The position numbers were made by a program, and so were the translations under genes. This document shows, one piece after another, positions 41,016-49,237 of a DNA stretch of 64,000 bases. The first letter of the stretch is position 1. The number at the start of each line of letters is the position of its first letter. The DNA comes from Kineosporia rhizophila (lineage in GTDB: Bacteria > Actinomycetota > Actinomycetes > Actinomycetales > Kineosporiaceae): positions 1-64,000 of the forward strand of contig NZ_JAJSOH010000026.1 in NCBI RefSeq assembly GCF_021277265.1, written 5' to 3'. Under the pieces are notes generated by a model. That model saw nothing but the letters and a program-made list of their open reading frames with translations, was not told where the DNA came from and did no database searches.

Positions 41016-41763
41016 GTTCCTGAACGATGTACGCACCGTGTTCGCCCGCGAGATAGCCCCAGAGCTGCGCTCCCCCATCGGCCTGCTCTTCGCGATGATC
41101 CAGCCGGTGCTGTTCCTGGTGCTTTTCGGGCCGATGCTCTCCGGCGCCGATCTGCAGCAGGACAGTTCGAGCTGGCGCTGGTTCGTGCCCGGCATCCTGG
41201 TGATGATGTGCCTGTTCGGTCCCTTGGGCGCCGGGCACGCTCTGATGACGGAGCTGTCGGGCGGCCAGATGGAACGCTTCCTGGCCACCCCGATCAGCCG
41301 CGTCGCGCTGGTGGCCGGCCGCACCGCGAAAGACCTGATCGTGCTCCTGATCCAGGCCGTGCTGATCATCGCCGTGGCCATGCCACTGGGCCTGAACCTG
41401 CACCTGCCCGGTGCCCTGGCCTGCCTCGGCCTGCTGGCCGTACTGGGCGTCGGGCTCAGCGGTTTCTCCTACTTGCTGGCCATCGCCGCCCTGCCCAGCG
41501 GCAACCTGTTCTGGATCGTCACCCAGGTCTTCGTGTTCCCGGTGATCCTGCTCTCCGGTGTGCTTCTGCCGGTCAACGCCGGCCCGGGCTGGCTGGAAAC
41601 GGTCTCCGCGTTCAACCCCGGCCGCTACGTCGTCGACGCCTGCCGGGCCCTGTTCAACGGAGACTTCCTCGTCGCCGCGGTCGCCCAGGGCCTGCTTGCC
41701 GCACTGCTCCTGGCCTTCGCGGGCGTGCTACTGGCCACCCGAGCAATGCGTCGGGGTGTCTGA
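41008..41763 (+). CDS. ABC-2 type exporter permease, DrrB type
   Basis: 251-residue membrane protein with six predicted helices. Family features are FAREIAPELRSPIGLLFAMIQPVLFLVLF, the helix-2 region GGQMERFLATPISRVALVAGRT, and VFPVILLSGVLLPVNAGPGWLE before FNPGRYVVDACRALF. With the overlapping ATPase gene it forms an efflux pump. GTG 41008 starts within the ATPase 3' end. Confidence 0.9.
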   Translation: MPKFLNDVRTVFAREIAPELRSPIGLLFAMIQPVLFLVLFGPMLSGADLQQDSSSWRWFVPGILVMMCLFGPLGAGHALMTELSGGQMERFLATPISRVALVAGRTAKDLIVLLIQAVLIIAVAMPLGLNLHLPGALACLGLLAVLGVGLSGFSYLLAIAALPSGNLFWIVTQVFVFPVILLSGVLLPVNAGPGWLETVSAFNPGRYVVDACRALFNGDFLVAAVAQGLLAALLLAFAGVLLATRAMRRGV

Positions 41764-41765
41764 TC

Positions 41766-41993
41766 TCAAGCCGGGTCGCCGCCGAGCCGCGCGTACAGCA
41801 ACGAGTCTCGCCAGCGTCCTTTGATCTGCATGTGGTGCCGCATCCGGCCTTCCAGGCTCAGCCCGGTCTTCTCCAGCACCCGGGCCGAGGCCTGGTTGTC
41901 CGGATCCTCGGCATAGGCGTGTACCGCGTCGAAATCGTCGGGCATGATGTCGCGCAGAAGCAGACGTTCGGTGCGCAGTTCGGCGGTGGGCAT
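41766..41993 (-). pseudogene. GNAT acetyltransferase with internal deletion
   Basis: A 75-residue frame joins the N-terminus of a RimJ-like acetyltransferase (TAELRTERLLLRDIMPDDFDAVHAYAEDP) directly to its C-terminus (DNQASARVLEKTGLSLEGRMRHHMQIKGRWRDSLLYARL). The ~90 residues between, which contain the acetyl-CoA-binding loop, are missing. The join falls at a DP motif that could occur in both halves, suggesting an in-frame deletion. The product should be inactive. Confidence 0.75.
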
Positions 41994-42049
41994 CACCCGA
42001 AGGTACGCGCCGGGACCGCTGGGGGCCGCCCTGTTTATCCGGATCCGGC

Positions 42050-42445
42050 TCAGTCGTGCGGCTCATGGGCCGACTGGAAGCCGAGCTTGATCAGCGTCTC
42101 CATGATCTCCATGGCTTCCTCGGTGTTCTCGATCGGTGTCTGCGAGGGGTAGGGCTTGCAGATCAGATCGACACCGTGGGTGGACCAGCGGCGGGTGAGC
42201 ACCTCCCCCTGGATCAGCAGGGCCCGGCCGGTCTGGTCGGACATGCTGATGAAGGTCTCTCCGGAGGGGCTGGCGCTGACCCCCATGATCTCAATGTCCT
42301 TGCCCATCAGCGCGATCAGGTCGCCCGGGTGGGGCACTTCGGAGAATTCCTTCTCCAACGGCTTGAAATAGGCCGGATTGCGCCGGGTGCCGTCGTGGGC
42401 GATGTAGTCCACGATCACCTGAACAGACATTTGACCGTCAGTCAT
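42050..42445 (-). CDS. Unknown protein at the end of the pnuC-nadR operon
   Basis: 131-residue protein, no family recognised. It looks like a mixed alpha/beta domain: VDYIAHDGTRRNPAYFKPLE, FSEVPHPGDLIALMGKDIEIMG, SMSDQTGRALLIQGEVLTRRW and a C-terminal helix EEAMEIMETLIKLGF. ATG 42445 starts 8 bp inside the end of nadR, so it is translationally coupled. A role in NAD metabolism is only suggested by this coupling. Confidence 0.65.
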   Translation of the reverse strand: MTDGQMSVQVIVDYIAHDGTRRNPAYFKPLEKEFSEVPHPGDLIALMGKDIEIMGVSASPSGETFISMSDQTGRALLIQGEVLTRRWSTHGVDLICKPYPSQTPIENTEEAMEIMETLIKLGFQSAHEPHD

Positions 42446-43586
42446 ACTCGACAGCGTAGCGTGAGCCCGCGCCGAATCCAGGGCCGGAGAACGGCTCTCC
42501 GAAGCTCAGCCGCCGGGCCAGGAGCTGCTCCACACTGCGTTCGGCCAGCTTCAGGCGTTGTTCCAGCGTGCCGGTGAGCAATACCCATGAATGCCCGGCC
42601 GCGGTCAGCTCGTCGACAAACCACCCGGTCATCGCAGCCCTGACGGCCAGATCGCCCTCCCGGAGCCCGTCGTCGTGCCACGGCACACCCTCGTGGTCAG
42701 TGACCAGATAGAGGTGACGATCCGGCAGATCCAGGGCCCAGGGCTGGGCCGGCCGGGCCTGCTCGCCCAGGTAACGGCGTTCCCAGAGCATGGTCGCGAA
42801 CGCGTCGGTGTCGCAGATCAGTACCGGCGATCCGGAACGCGCCGCGGACTCCTCAGCTCGGGTCTGCTCGTACGCCACCCGGTCGAAGTCTTCGTGGTTC
42901 CAGACGATTGCCTCAAGTTCCGGCTCCGGCCGACCGGCCTCACGCGCCGCCCGCTTCTCGGCATCCCACTTGATCGTGGTGTACTCACGGCCGTACTCCG
43001 GCACCCACCCGGTGCGCGCCCACACACCGCCCTTACTGCGGCAGGATTCGGCAAGCATGGACGAGATCGTGGTAGTTCCCGTCGATTCCGCACCAATCAG
43101 GATGATCCGGGTGGTCAAACCGGCTTGCGTAGCCGGAGCAAGATCGTCCCAGTGGCCGCCCGGATCCGCCCGTACTGCGGTGGCAGACAGGTCGTCCCGC
43201 AGCAGGGACACCGCCTTGGCCCCGAACCGGCCGGCCAGCTCCGGGCCGTAGGCATCGGCCGAGTAGACGGCATCCACGGGAACGGTCTGCCCAGTGGCTC
43301 TGATACCCGCCCGCATCACCGCGACCTGAGCCTGCCAGACCTGCTCGTCACCGACGTCCATCGGTGCATCGCAACGGATCCCACCAACGGTGACCTGAGA
43401 CTCGTCCTTATGTTCTGCTTTCAGCCAGGCGACCCGGTGCTCCAGCGGCACGGTCTCGGCGATCGAGGCCATCACCAGCACGGTGACGCGCTCGCACTCG
43501 GCCGCGGCCCGCCGGATCACCCGATGATGCCCCCGGTGCGGCGGATAGAACTTGCCGATGAACAGGCCGTGCCGATAAGCCTTCAC
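42438..43586 (-). CDS. nadR: NadR-type NMN adenylyltransferase / ribosylnicotinamide kinase
   Basis: 382-residue two-domain enzyme of NAD salvage. The N-terminal nucleotidyltransferase domain has GKFYPPHRGHHRVI (the HxGH motif) and makes NAD from NMN. The C-terminal P-loop kinase domain (IILIGAESTGTTTISSML, VPEYGREYTTIKW, VLICDTDAFATMLW) phosphorylates nicotinamide riboside. The P-loop reads GAESTGTTT, with Thr where Lys is usual. GTG 43586 overlaps the pnuC stop (GTGA). No N-terminal helix-turn-helix is present, so it is not itself a repressor. Confidence 0.9.
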   Translation of the reverse strand: MKAYRHGLFIGKFYPPHRGHHRVIRRAAAECERVTVLVMASIAETVPLEHRVAWLKAEHKDESQVTVGGIRCDAPMDVGDEQVWQAQVAVMRAGIRATGQTVPVDAVYSADAYGPELAGRFGAKAVSLLRDDLSATAVRADPGGHWDDLAPATQAGLTTRIILIGAESTGTTTISSMLAESCRSKGGVWARTGWVPEYGREYTTIKWDAEKRAAREAGRPEPELEAIVWNHEDFDRVAYEQTRAEESAARSGSPVLICDTDAFATMLWERRYLGEQARPAQPWALDLPDRHLYLVTDHEGVPWHDDGLREGDLAVRAAMTGWFVDELTAAGHSWVLLTGTLEQRLKLAERSVEQLLARRLSFGEPFSGPGFGAGSRYAVEYD

Positions 43587-44224
43587 GCGTGAATCGTTTC
43601 CTTCACTGCTGCGGCCGCCCGCCACCGGCGCAACCCGTCCAGACACAGCGCCAGGAAGAGCGCATAGACGATGGCGGTGAGGTACAGGTCCTTGCTCACG
43701 TACAGCGGGATGTAGATGCAGTCGGCCGCGATCCAGAAGAACCAGGTGGCAACCCGTCTGGTGTTGAGCAGCCACTGAGCCACCAGCGACAGCGAGGTGG
43801 TCAGTGCATCCAGGAACGGGCTGGAGTCGTGGGTCTCGCGCAGAATCACGGTCAGCACGGCAGTTCCGACGACGACCGCGAGCACACAGATCAGCAGAGT
43901 ACGCCGATCGGCCTCCCGGATCGGGCTCTCCTCCTGAACCTCGTTCCGCCCCTGGAACCACTGCCACCAGCCGATGATGCCGAGCGCGATGAAGACGATC
44001 TGCAGGCCGGCATCGGCCCAGAGCCGCGCCGAGGCGAACAGCACCAGGAACATGGCGCAGTTGACGATCCCGACCGGGAAGTTGGCGATGCTCCCGCGGG
44101 TGGTCAGCCAGACGCACAGCCCGCCGGTGATGAAGCCCAGCAGTTCGGCCCAGGTGACGGGAGCGCCCCACAGGTCGAACACGGCCTGGTTGAGTGGCGC
44201 CACCCAGTCGCTCAGGAGATCCAT
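43583..44224 (-). CDS. pnuC: Nicotinamide riboside transporter
   Basis: 213-residue membrane protein with about seven helices. Conserved PnuC parts are ELLGFITGGLCVWLTTRGSIANFPVGIVNCAMFLVLF, IIGWWQWFQGR, and TWFFWIAADCIYIPLYVSKDLYLTAIVYALFL. It allows uptake of nicotinamide riboside, which is trapped by NadR kinase activity. ATG 44224 has AGAGG 8 nt upstream. The palindrome at 44257-44270 probably governs the operon. Confidence 0.92.
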   Translation of the reverse strand: MDLLSDWVAPLNQAVFDLWGAPVTWAELLGFITGGLCVWLTTRGSIANFPVGIVNCAMFLVLFASARLWADAGLQIVFIALGIIGWWQWFQGRNEVQEESPIREADRRTLLICVLAVVVGTAVLTVILRETHDSSPFLDALTTSLSLVAQWLLNTRRVATWFFWIAADCIYIPLYVSKDLYLTAIVYALFLALCLDGLRRWRAAAAVKETIHA

Positions 44225-44256
44225 CCCGCTCACCTCTCGTCGTCCTGACTATTATT

Positions 44257-44270
44257 CGTCAGAGTGACGA
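44257..44270. promoter_or_regulatory. Operator-like palindrome upstream of pnuC
   Basis: TCGTCA (44257-44262 minus one: 44257-44261 plus A) and TGACGA (44265-44270) pair perfectly around GAG, 32 bp before the pnuC start. An imperfect outer extension (CTAT / ATAG) is visible. A repressor of NAD biosynthesis genes is a plausible binder, but none is encoded nearby. Confidence 0.45.
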
Positions 44271-44382
44271 TAGCTGGTGATGCCGCCGAAAATCCAGAGC
44301 TACACCGGGTTGGTTGTCGGCCGGCCCGGCCGACTGTGATGGAATCCCGGGTCCGATCCCCACCGCCCCGCAAGGACCTCGC

Positions 44383-45012
44383 ATGCCCCAGCAACTCCTG
44401 CCCTTCCTGGCCGTGGTCATGATCCTTACGCTCACCCCCGGCCCCGACATGGCGCTGGTGCTGCGCAACGGCGTGCGTGGGGGCGTGCGAATGGCCTGGT
44501 GGACGGGTCTGGGCTGCTGCGCAGGCATCAGCGTGTACGCCGCTGCTTCGGCCGTAGGTGTGGCCGCGATCCTGGCCGCCTCGGCCACGGCCTTCACCAT
44601 CATCAAGCTGGCCGGCGCCGCCTATCTGATCTACCTAGGCATCCTGGCCGTATGGCATGCGCGCAAGCAGCCCTCGGTGACGGCTTCTACGGAGACTGGG
44701 ACCGCCGCCCCCGACCCCGCCACCGCCTTCCGGCAGGGCCTGCTCAGCAACCTGCTCAACCCCAAGATCGCCCTGATCTTCCTCACCCTCATCCCCCAGT
44801 TCGTCTCCCCCGGCGAACCCGCCCTGCCCACCACCGCCACCCTGGCCGCCGTCTTCCTGATCGTCGCGGTGGCCTGGTGGCGCCTGTTCTCCCTCGCCGT
44901 CGGTGTTCTCGGCGCTGTGTTGTCCCGGCCGCGGGTACGCGTGAACATCGAGCGCGTCACCGGCGTCGTCCTGATCGGCCTGGGGCTGCGGGTGGCGACG
45001 AGCGCGCACTGA
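44383..45012 (+). CDS. LysE-family amino acid exporter
   Basis: 209-residue membrane protein of the LysE/RhtB family with about six helices. Features are FLAVVMILTLTPGPDMALVLRNGVRGG, GLGCCAGISVY, KLAGAAYLIYLGILAVWHAR, and FRQGLLSNLLNPKIALIFLTLIPQFV. It would export amino acids or small metabolites. ATG 44383 has AAGGA upstream. It is divergent from pnuC. Confidence 0.9.
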   Translation: MPQQLLPFLAVVMILTLTPGPDMALVLRNGVRGGVRMAWWTGLGCCAGISVYAAASAVGVAAILAASATAFTIIKLAGAAYLIYLGILAVWHARKQPSVTASTETGTAAPDPATAFRQGLLSNLLNPKIALIFLTLIPQFVSPGEPALPTTATLAAVFLIVAVAWWRLFSLAVGVLGAVLSRPRVRVNIERVTGVVLIGLGLRVATSAH

Positions 45013-45056
45013 TAATCCAACTGCGCCGTGATCATGAGTTTCGGGACACTGGCCCG

Positions 45057-45830
45057 ATGGAAGCCACGCTGCAAGAACTTGAACGCTATTACGACACCGT
45101 CCCCCGGCTCAGCGCACGGGCCGAGGACTTCGGCCCCCTGACGCTGTTCGTCCGCGACAACGGCGGTCACCCCTTCTACGCCCGTCCCACCCTGAGCGCC
45201 CAGGAAGCGGTGGCCGCGCAGAACATCGAGGCCGTACGAGCGCGCCAGCGTGAACTCGGCATACCCGAGACCTTCGAATGGGTGCACGAGATCTCGCCCG
45301 GGCTGACGGAGGCTGCGCGGGAGGCAGGCCTTGAGGTCGCTTCATGTCCCCTGCTGGTCCTGCCTCCCGACGCCGAGGTGTCTCCGCCTACCGCGCCGGT
45401 GCAGTTTCTGACGGCGGACAGCCCCGCCTTGGGCGCTGCGATTGCCGTGCAGCGGTTGTCTTTCTCGGGGAAGGACACAGATCTGGCTGACGAGGTCGCG
45501 GCCGCTACGGCTGACGGCACGATCGAGCGCGCGCAGGCCCAGCTTCGCTCTTCTGCAACGTATTTCTGCGCCGCCCTGGACCCGGACGGCAACCCGCTGA
45601 GCGCCGGCCAGCACAACCCCGTCGGCGATGTCACCGAGATCGTCGGCGTTGCCACCCTGCCCACCGCCCGGCGTCGCGGTCTGGGCGCCGCCGTCACTGC
45701 CGCACTGATCGCCGACGCCCGAGCCCGGGGCATCCGGACGATCTTCCTCTCGGCCGCGGACCAGAACGTGGCCCGGGTCTATCAACGCCTGGGCTTCGAG
45801 CGGCTCGGCACGGCCATGATCGTCGGATAG
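45057..45830 (+). CDS. GNAT-family N-acetyltransferase
   Basis: 257-residue protein. The C-terminal ~130 residues are a GNAT domain: EIVGVATLPTARRRGLGAAVTAALIADARARG carries the R/Q-x2-G-x-G/A acetyl-CoA loop, then IFLSAADQNVARVYQRLGFERLG. The N-terminal half (FVRDNGGHPFYARPTLSAQEAVAAQNIEAVRARQRELGIPETFEWVHE) is a second, degenerate GNAT-like or ligand domain seen in other actinobacterial members. Start ATG 45057. Substrate unknown. Confidence 0.85.
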   Translation: MEATLQELERYYDTVPRLSARAEDFGPLTLFVRDNGGHPFYARPTLSAQEAVAAQNIEAVRARQRELGIPETFEWVHEISPGLTEAAREAGLEVASCPLLVLPPDAEVSPPTAPVQFLTADSPALGAAIAVQRLSFSGKDTDLADEVAAATADGTIERAQAQLRSSATYFCAALDPDGNPLSAGQHNPVGDVTEIVGVATLPTARRRGLGAAVTAALIADARARGIRTIFLSAADQNVARVYQRLGFERLGTAMIVG

Positions 45831-45840
45831 AGGTTCGTCG

Positions 45841-46104
45841 GTGATCGACGACAACAGCCTGATCCTCCTGACGCCGTACGCCCAGGGGCTGCGCTCGCAG
45901 CCTGGCATCGAGGGCGCTCTGGGCCTCCCTCTGGAACTCCTGGAAGCCGACCTCACGCCAAAAGCGTTCAGCCTGGCTGCCGTGCTCTTCACCTACCCGG
46001 TCGAAAGCCCTCCCCGGGTGGTCGACCTTCGCCGGCTCGACCGGGGTGACTACCAGGCTGAGCTGAGGGAGCTTGTGAAGCACGGCTGGGTGCTGCTGCA
46101 GTGA
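45841..46104 (+). CDS. Small unknown protein
   Basis: 87-residue frame starting GTG 45841, 10 bp after the acetyltransferase stop. Segments such as NSLILLTPYAQGLRSQPGIEGALGLPLELLE and DLRRLDRGDYQAELRELVKHGWVLLQ look like real alpha/beta protein. No family recognised and no strong ribosome site. The 129 bp after it carry a palindrome and a 13-bp direct repeat. Confidence 0.5.
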   Translation: MIDDNSLILLTPYAQGLRSQPGIEGALGLPLELLEADLTPKAFSLAAVLFTYPVESPPRVVDLRRLDRGDYQAELRELVKHGWVLLQ

Positions 46105-46162
46105 CCTGTCCCACGGCCAGAAACTTTCTGGCCAGACTCTGAACTTTTTGGCTGGGTGCTGC
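46084..46162. promoter_or_regulatory. Palindrome flanked by a 13-bp direct repeat
   Basis: GGCCAGAAA (46115-46123) and TTTCTGGCC (46125-46133) are perfect arms with a 1-bp centre, followed by a partly similar GAACTTTTTGGC. The 13-mer GGCTGGGTGCTGC is present at 46084-46096, inside the end of the preceding gene, and at 46150-46162. The block may regulate the secreted protein at 46234, or be a duplication scar. Confidence 0.45.
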
Positions 46163-46233
46163 ATCGAAGTCTGCGTCCAACAAAAACGGCCAGTGGCCCA
46201 CCGGCCCGGCAGCCGCTCAGCAGGGAGTCCCCC

Positions 46234-46815
46234 GTGTTCGTGTCCAGCAAGCGCATTCGTCTCGCCGCCGCCTTCGCCGCCTCGGTGACCGGCGCCGGTG
46301 TCCTGCTCGCAGTCGGTACCCCGGCCCAGGCCGCAGTTTCCGAAGATGCCGGCACCGTCGCGGTGGCGAGCGCAGCCGCCAAGCCGGACTACTCGCTGAT
46401 CCCGGCCAACCGCATGACCAAGGCCGGAAAGGCCAAGAAGGGCCTGGACTTCGGCTACATCGACAAGGTCACGGTGAAGAACGGCGTGGTGAAGATCCGC
46501 TTCGACCGCGCCGAGTTCTACACCGGCCGCACCGCCAACGAGATCGCCGGCGGAGAGTCGGTCAGCGGATACGAGGTCGTGGACAAGAGCTCCAAGAAGT
46601 ACACGTTCACCGTGGCCAAGAAGGCCGGCCTGACCGGCGAGCTGGACCTGGTCTCGTTCGACCAGCAGACCAACCGCCACAAGATCACCCGCCAGCAGTT
46701 GATCACCCGGCTGAAGCAGGCCGACAAGGACAACCGCCGCGTCGCCGTGTGGCTGCGTCACACCAACGGCGACAAGGGCACCGTGACGTCGCTGGCCGAG
46801 CAGTACATCCCCTGA
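46234..46815 (+). CDS. Secreted protein, unknown
   Basis: 193 residues with a clear Sec signal peptide: FVSSKRIRLAAAFAASVTGAGVLLAVGTPAQA, cleavage expected after AQA near residue 33. The mature part (LDFGYIDKVTVKNGVVKIRFDRAEFYTGRTANEIAGG, YEVVDKSSKKYTFTVAK, LITRLKQADKDNRRVAVWLRHTNG) is beta-rich and basic and could be an exported binding protein. GTG 46234 follows AGGGAG at 7 nt. It ends at a strong terminator. No family recognised. Confidence 0.75.
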   Translation: MFVSSKRIRLAAAFAASVTGAGVLLAVGTPAQAAVSEDAGTVAVASAAAKPDYSLIPANRMTKAGKAKKGLDFGYIDKVTVKNGVVKIRFDRAEFYTGRTANEIAGGESVSGYEVVDKSSKKYTFTVAKKAGLTGELDLVSFDQQTNRHKITRQQLITRLKQADKDNRRVAVWLRHTNGDKGTVTSLAEQYIP

Positions 46816-46828
46816 TCTTTGTCCGACA

Positions 46829-46865
46829 GCGGGCGGGCACCTCAAGCAGTGGGGTGCCCGCCCGC
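46829..46865 (+). terminator. Terminator after the secreted protein
   Basis: GCGGGCGGGCACC (46829-46841) pairs with GGTGCCCGCCCGC (46853-46865), 13 bp perfect with an 11-nt loop, 13 bp past the stop, followed by TTCTT. Confidence 0.85.
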
Positions 46866-46868
46866 TTC

Positions 46869-46908
46869 TTGACGTCCTTTGGCTAATACGATTAGCTTGA
46901 GGCTAATC
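46869..46908 (+). promoter_or_regulatory. Promoter with nested palindromes
   Basis: TTGACG (46869-46874) could be a -35, with TTAGCT (46892-46897) 17 bp on as a weak -10. Over it lie two overlapping inverted repeats: GCTAAT/ATTAGC (46882-46887 and 46891-46896) and GATTAGC/GCTAATC (46890-46896 and 46902-46908, 5-bp spacer). This is an operator pattern typical of TetR or MarR regulators, upstream of the small membrane protein at 46946. Confidence 0.5.
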
Positions 46909-46945
46909 AAGAAAGCTTGCGACTGCCGGACGAGGGACGAACGCC

Positions 46946-47359
46946 ATGGACAGCACCCCCAGGAAACAGGACCGCACCTCGCACCCCGGCTCCAAGCCCC
47001 CTGGCCACGACCTGTTCTCGGGCGGTCTGCGCTTCCTGACCGAACTGATCGCCTGGATCGCCGCCCCCTGGGCGCTCTGGCCACACTCCATCCTTCTGGC
47101 CATCGGCGTCGTCCTACTGCTGATCGTTCCTCCCGCCATCTTCAGCACTCCCGGCGACCGGCCCGGCGGCGACACCCCCATCGCCGTCCCCGGCGCGGTC
47201 ACCATCCTCATGCTGCTGTCTCATCTGGTCGCGGCCACGGCAGCGGCCTGGGCGCTCTGGCCCACCTGGATCGCGGTGGCGGTGACGACCCTCTGCGTCG
47301 TCGTGGTGATCACCGAGCAGCCCCGCTGGCGCGCACTGACTCGACGAAGCCGCCCCTGA
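46946..47359 (+). CDS. Small membrane protein, unknown
   Basis: 137 residues with a polar N-terminus (DSTPRKQDRTSHPGSKPPGHD) and three or four hydrophobic segments: FLTELIAWIAAPWALW, SILLAIGVVLLLIVPPAIF, VTILMLLSHLVAATAAAWALW and WIAVAVTTLCVVVVI. The repeated AWALWP motif suggests an internal duplication. ATG 46946 has GAGGGA 8 nt upstream. It is likely controlled by the nested palindromes just upstream. Confidence 0.7.
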   Translation: MDSTPRKQDRTSHPGSKPPGHDLFSGGLRFLTELIAWIAAPWALWPHSILLAIGVVLLLIVPPAIFSTPGDRPGGDTPIAVPGAVTILMLLSHLVAATAAAWALWPTWIAVAVTTLCVVVVITEQPRWRALTRRSRP

Positions 47360-47398
47360 ACGCCCTCCAACCCTGCATTCCTTGCACAAGGGCCAGGT

Positions 47399-48600
47399 TC
47401 AGCCCGGTGTACCGCGCAGGCGCGCGCCGACCGAGGCCGGGGCAGCCTTACCGAGCATCTGACACAAGGTCACGACCTCCGCAGCCTCGGTCACCTCGCT
47501 CCAACGCCGCATCCCGTCGTTCCACTCGTCGCCGTACGGCACTGCGGTGACATCACTGACGGCAGTACGCTTCCCGTCTTCCGTGGCCACGGCGAAACTC
47601 TGGTGCCCGTCGGTCTGACCTCGAAGGCCCCAGACCGTTCCGCACGGGGTCACGACCTTGTGAACACCCAGGCCGTAGGCATTCTCGGACCGGTAGGCCG
47701 CAGGCAGGTCCACCACGGTCTTCAGCTGCGTGAGCTGTTCGTCGGAGAACAGCTTGCCGGCGAACAGAGCCGAGACGAAGACGGCCAGATCGTCCTGATC
47801 GGAGATCATGGCGCCGGCCGCACCCGCCCTGCCGTCGATGGGCCAAGCTGCGGTGTCGGTATATTCGGGCAAGGCGCCATCGAACTTCATCGAGTACCCG
47901 CGCGCGTATCCCTGGTCGATGTTCGTGGCCACAGTCTCGGGCAGATAGGTCTTCTTCAGGCCCAGCGGGCCACTGATGCGCTCGTCCACCAGCTCGGGCA
48001 GCTCCTGCCCGGTCACCTTCTGCAGCAGCTTTCCGATCACGATGTAGCCGGTGTTCGATTAGCCCCAGCTCTCCCCGGGCTCGAAATTGGGCCCATGCGG
48101 GAACGCCATCGCAAGCAGCTGGTCCTCGGTCCAGAGCCGCTCCGGATTCGTTCCCAGGACGCCCAGAACTTGTCGTCGTCGATGTAGTCGAACAGGCCGC
48201 TGGTGTGGTTGAGCAGCATGCGAACAGTGATCTTCTTCCCGTTGGGCACCACGCCGGGCAGGTACTCCGCGAGCGACGCATCCAGATCGACCTTGCCCTC
48301 GTCCACCAGCTGAAGACACAACGTCGCCATGAAAGCCTTCGCAATACTGCCGATCTGGAACTGATCGGCGGCCTGGATCGTGCGGTCGGTCTCCCGGTCC
48401 GCCACCCCCAGGGCCGTGCGCTCGACCCCTCCACCATCGTCGATCCGCGCCATGAAGCCGGGAACCGCGGCACCCACCACCTGCTGCGCCACCTCATCCA
48501 TGACTGCGCCGTCCGGCGCCGGCTCGGCGGCCTTTTCCAACGAACTGCTGCACGCGACCAGAAGCACGGAAGTCACCATGATCGACCAGATTCTTGGCAC
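47399..48600 (-). pseudogene. Beta-lactamase class C-like serine hydrolase, broken
   Basis: The N-terminal part carries a lipobox (SVLLVACSSS) and the catalytic SxxK in QIGSIAKAFMATL, then LLNHTSGLFDYIDDDKFW. Near 48165-48180 a 1-nt deletion moves the frame: NPERLWTEDQLLAMAFPHGPNFEPGESWG is in the next phase. Then TAA at 48059-48061 replaces the Tyr of the YSN motif (expected GYSNTGY). The rest (YIVIGKLLQKVTGQELPELV to the end) is open in that second phase. Two independent lesions, one removing the catalytic Tyr, make this a D-Ala-D-Ala carboxypeptidase/esterase pseudogene. Confidence 0.8.
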
Positions 48601-48659
48601 ATCACGGAGCTTAGTGAGTGACCCATCGGTAGCAGTGCGTAGCACTATTGTCAGGACTC

Positions 48660-48688
48660 CAAGTACTCCAGAGCAGACCATGTACTTG
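48660..48688. promoter_or_regulatory. Inverted repeat CAAGTAC/GTACTTG
   Basis: CAAGTAC (48660-48666) and GTACTTG (48682-48688) are exact 7-bp arms 15 bp apart, in the relatively A+T-rich interval before the gene at 48755. It may be an operator for that gene. Confidence 0.35.
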
Positions 48689-48754
48689 ACCAGAACGTAC
48701 GGAGAGCAGACTGATGCTCAGCAGCAGACAAGCGCTTCGACCCAAGGAGAGCCC

Positions 48755-49210
48755 ATGCCGACCGATCCCGACGACACCCTCGTCCCCGTCCACGTCCCCC
48801 GGCGCCACCTCACCGCCGTCTACGGGTTCATCGCCAGCCTCGAGGCCGCCGGTGATGCTGAAGCCCTGCCCGAACCAGCCACCAGCTGGTCTGTCGCAGA
48901 CCTGAGCCGCTTCGCCGAGCCCCCCACCGCCACCAGCCTCACCATCGGCAAGGTGCTCGACGTGCTCGCCGGCAAGCCCGGCGACTACTTCTCCACCACC
49001 CAGCTCGAAGAGCTGACCGGCGTGCCCCGCCCCAACCTCAAGGGCGCGTTCTCCGCCCTTACCCGGCACATCAACAAGCACTACGACGGGCGCGACTGGA
49101 TGCTCGAGTTCCGCTGGGGAACCGAGCTAGGAGCCGGGCACCCGGCCGAAGCGCACTACCGGCTCACCGAGGAGCAGGCCGACCTCTGGAAGCAAGCCCG
49201 CTCGTCCTGA
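48755..49210 (+). CDS. Unknown protein with winged-helix-like core
   Basis: 151 residues. VPVHVPRRHLTAVYGFIASLE opens the protein; LTIGKVLDVLAGKPGDYFSTTQLEELTGVPRPNLKGAFSALTRHINKHY resembles a winged helix; DWMLEFRWGTELGAGHPAEAHYRLTEEQADLWKQA ends it. Similar short proteins occur in actinomycetes (DUF6416-like, from memory). ATG 48755 has AAGGAG at 6 nt. It is the first of three same-strand genes. Confidence 0.65.
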   Translation: MPTDPDDTLVPVHVPRRHLTAVYGFIASLEAAGDAEALPEPATSWSVADLSRFAEPPTATSLTIGKVLDVLAGKPGDYFSTTQLEELTGVPRPNLKGAFSALTRHINKHYDGRDWMLEFRWGTELGAGHPAEAHYRLTEEQADLWKQARSS

Positions 49211-49237
49211 AAGTTCCTACACAGAAAGGTGAACGAC

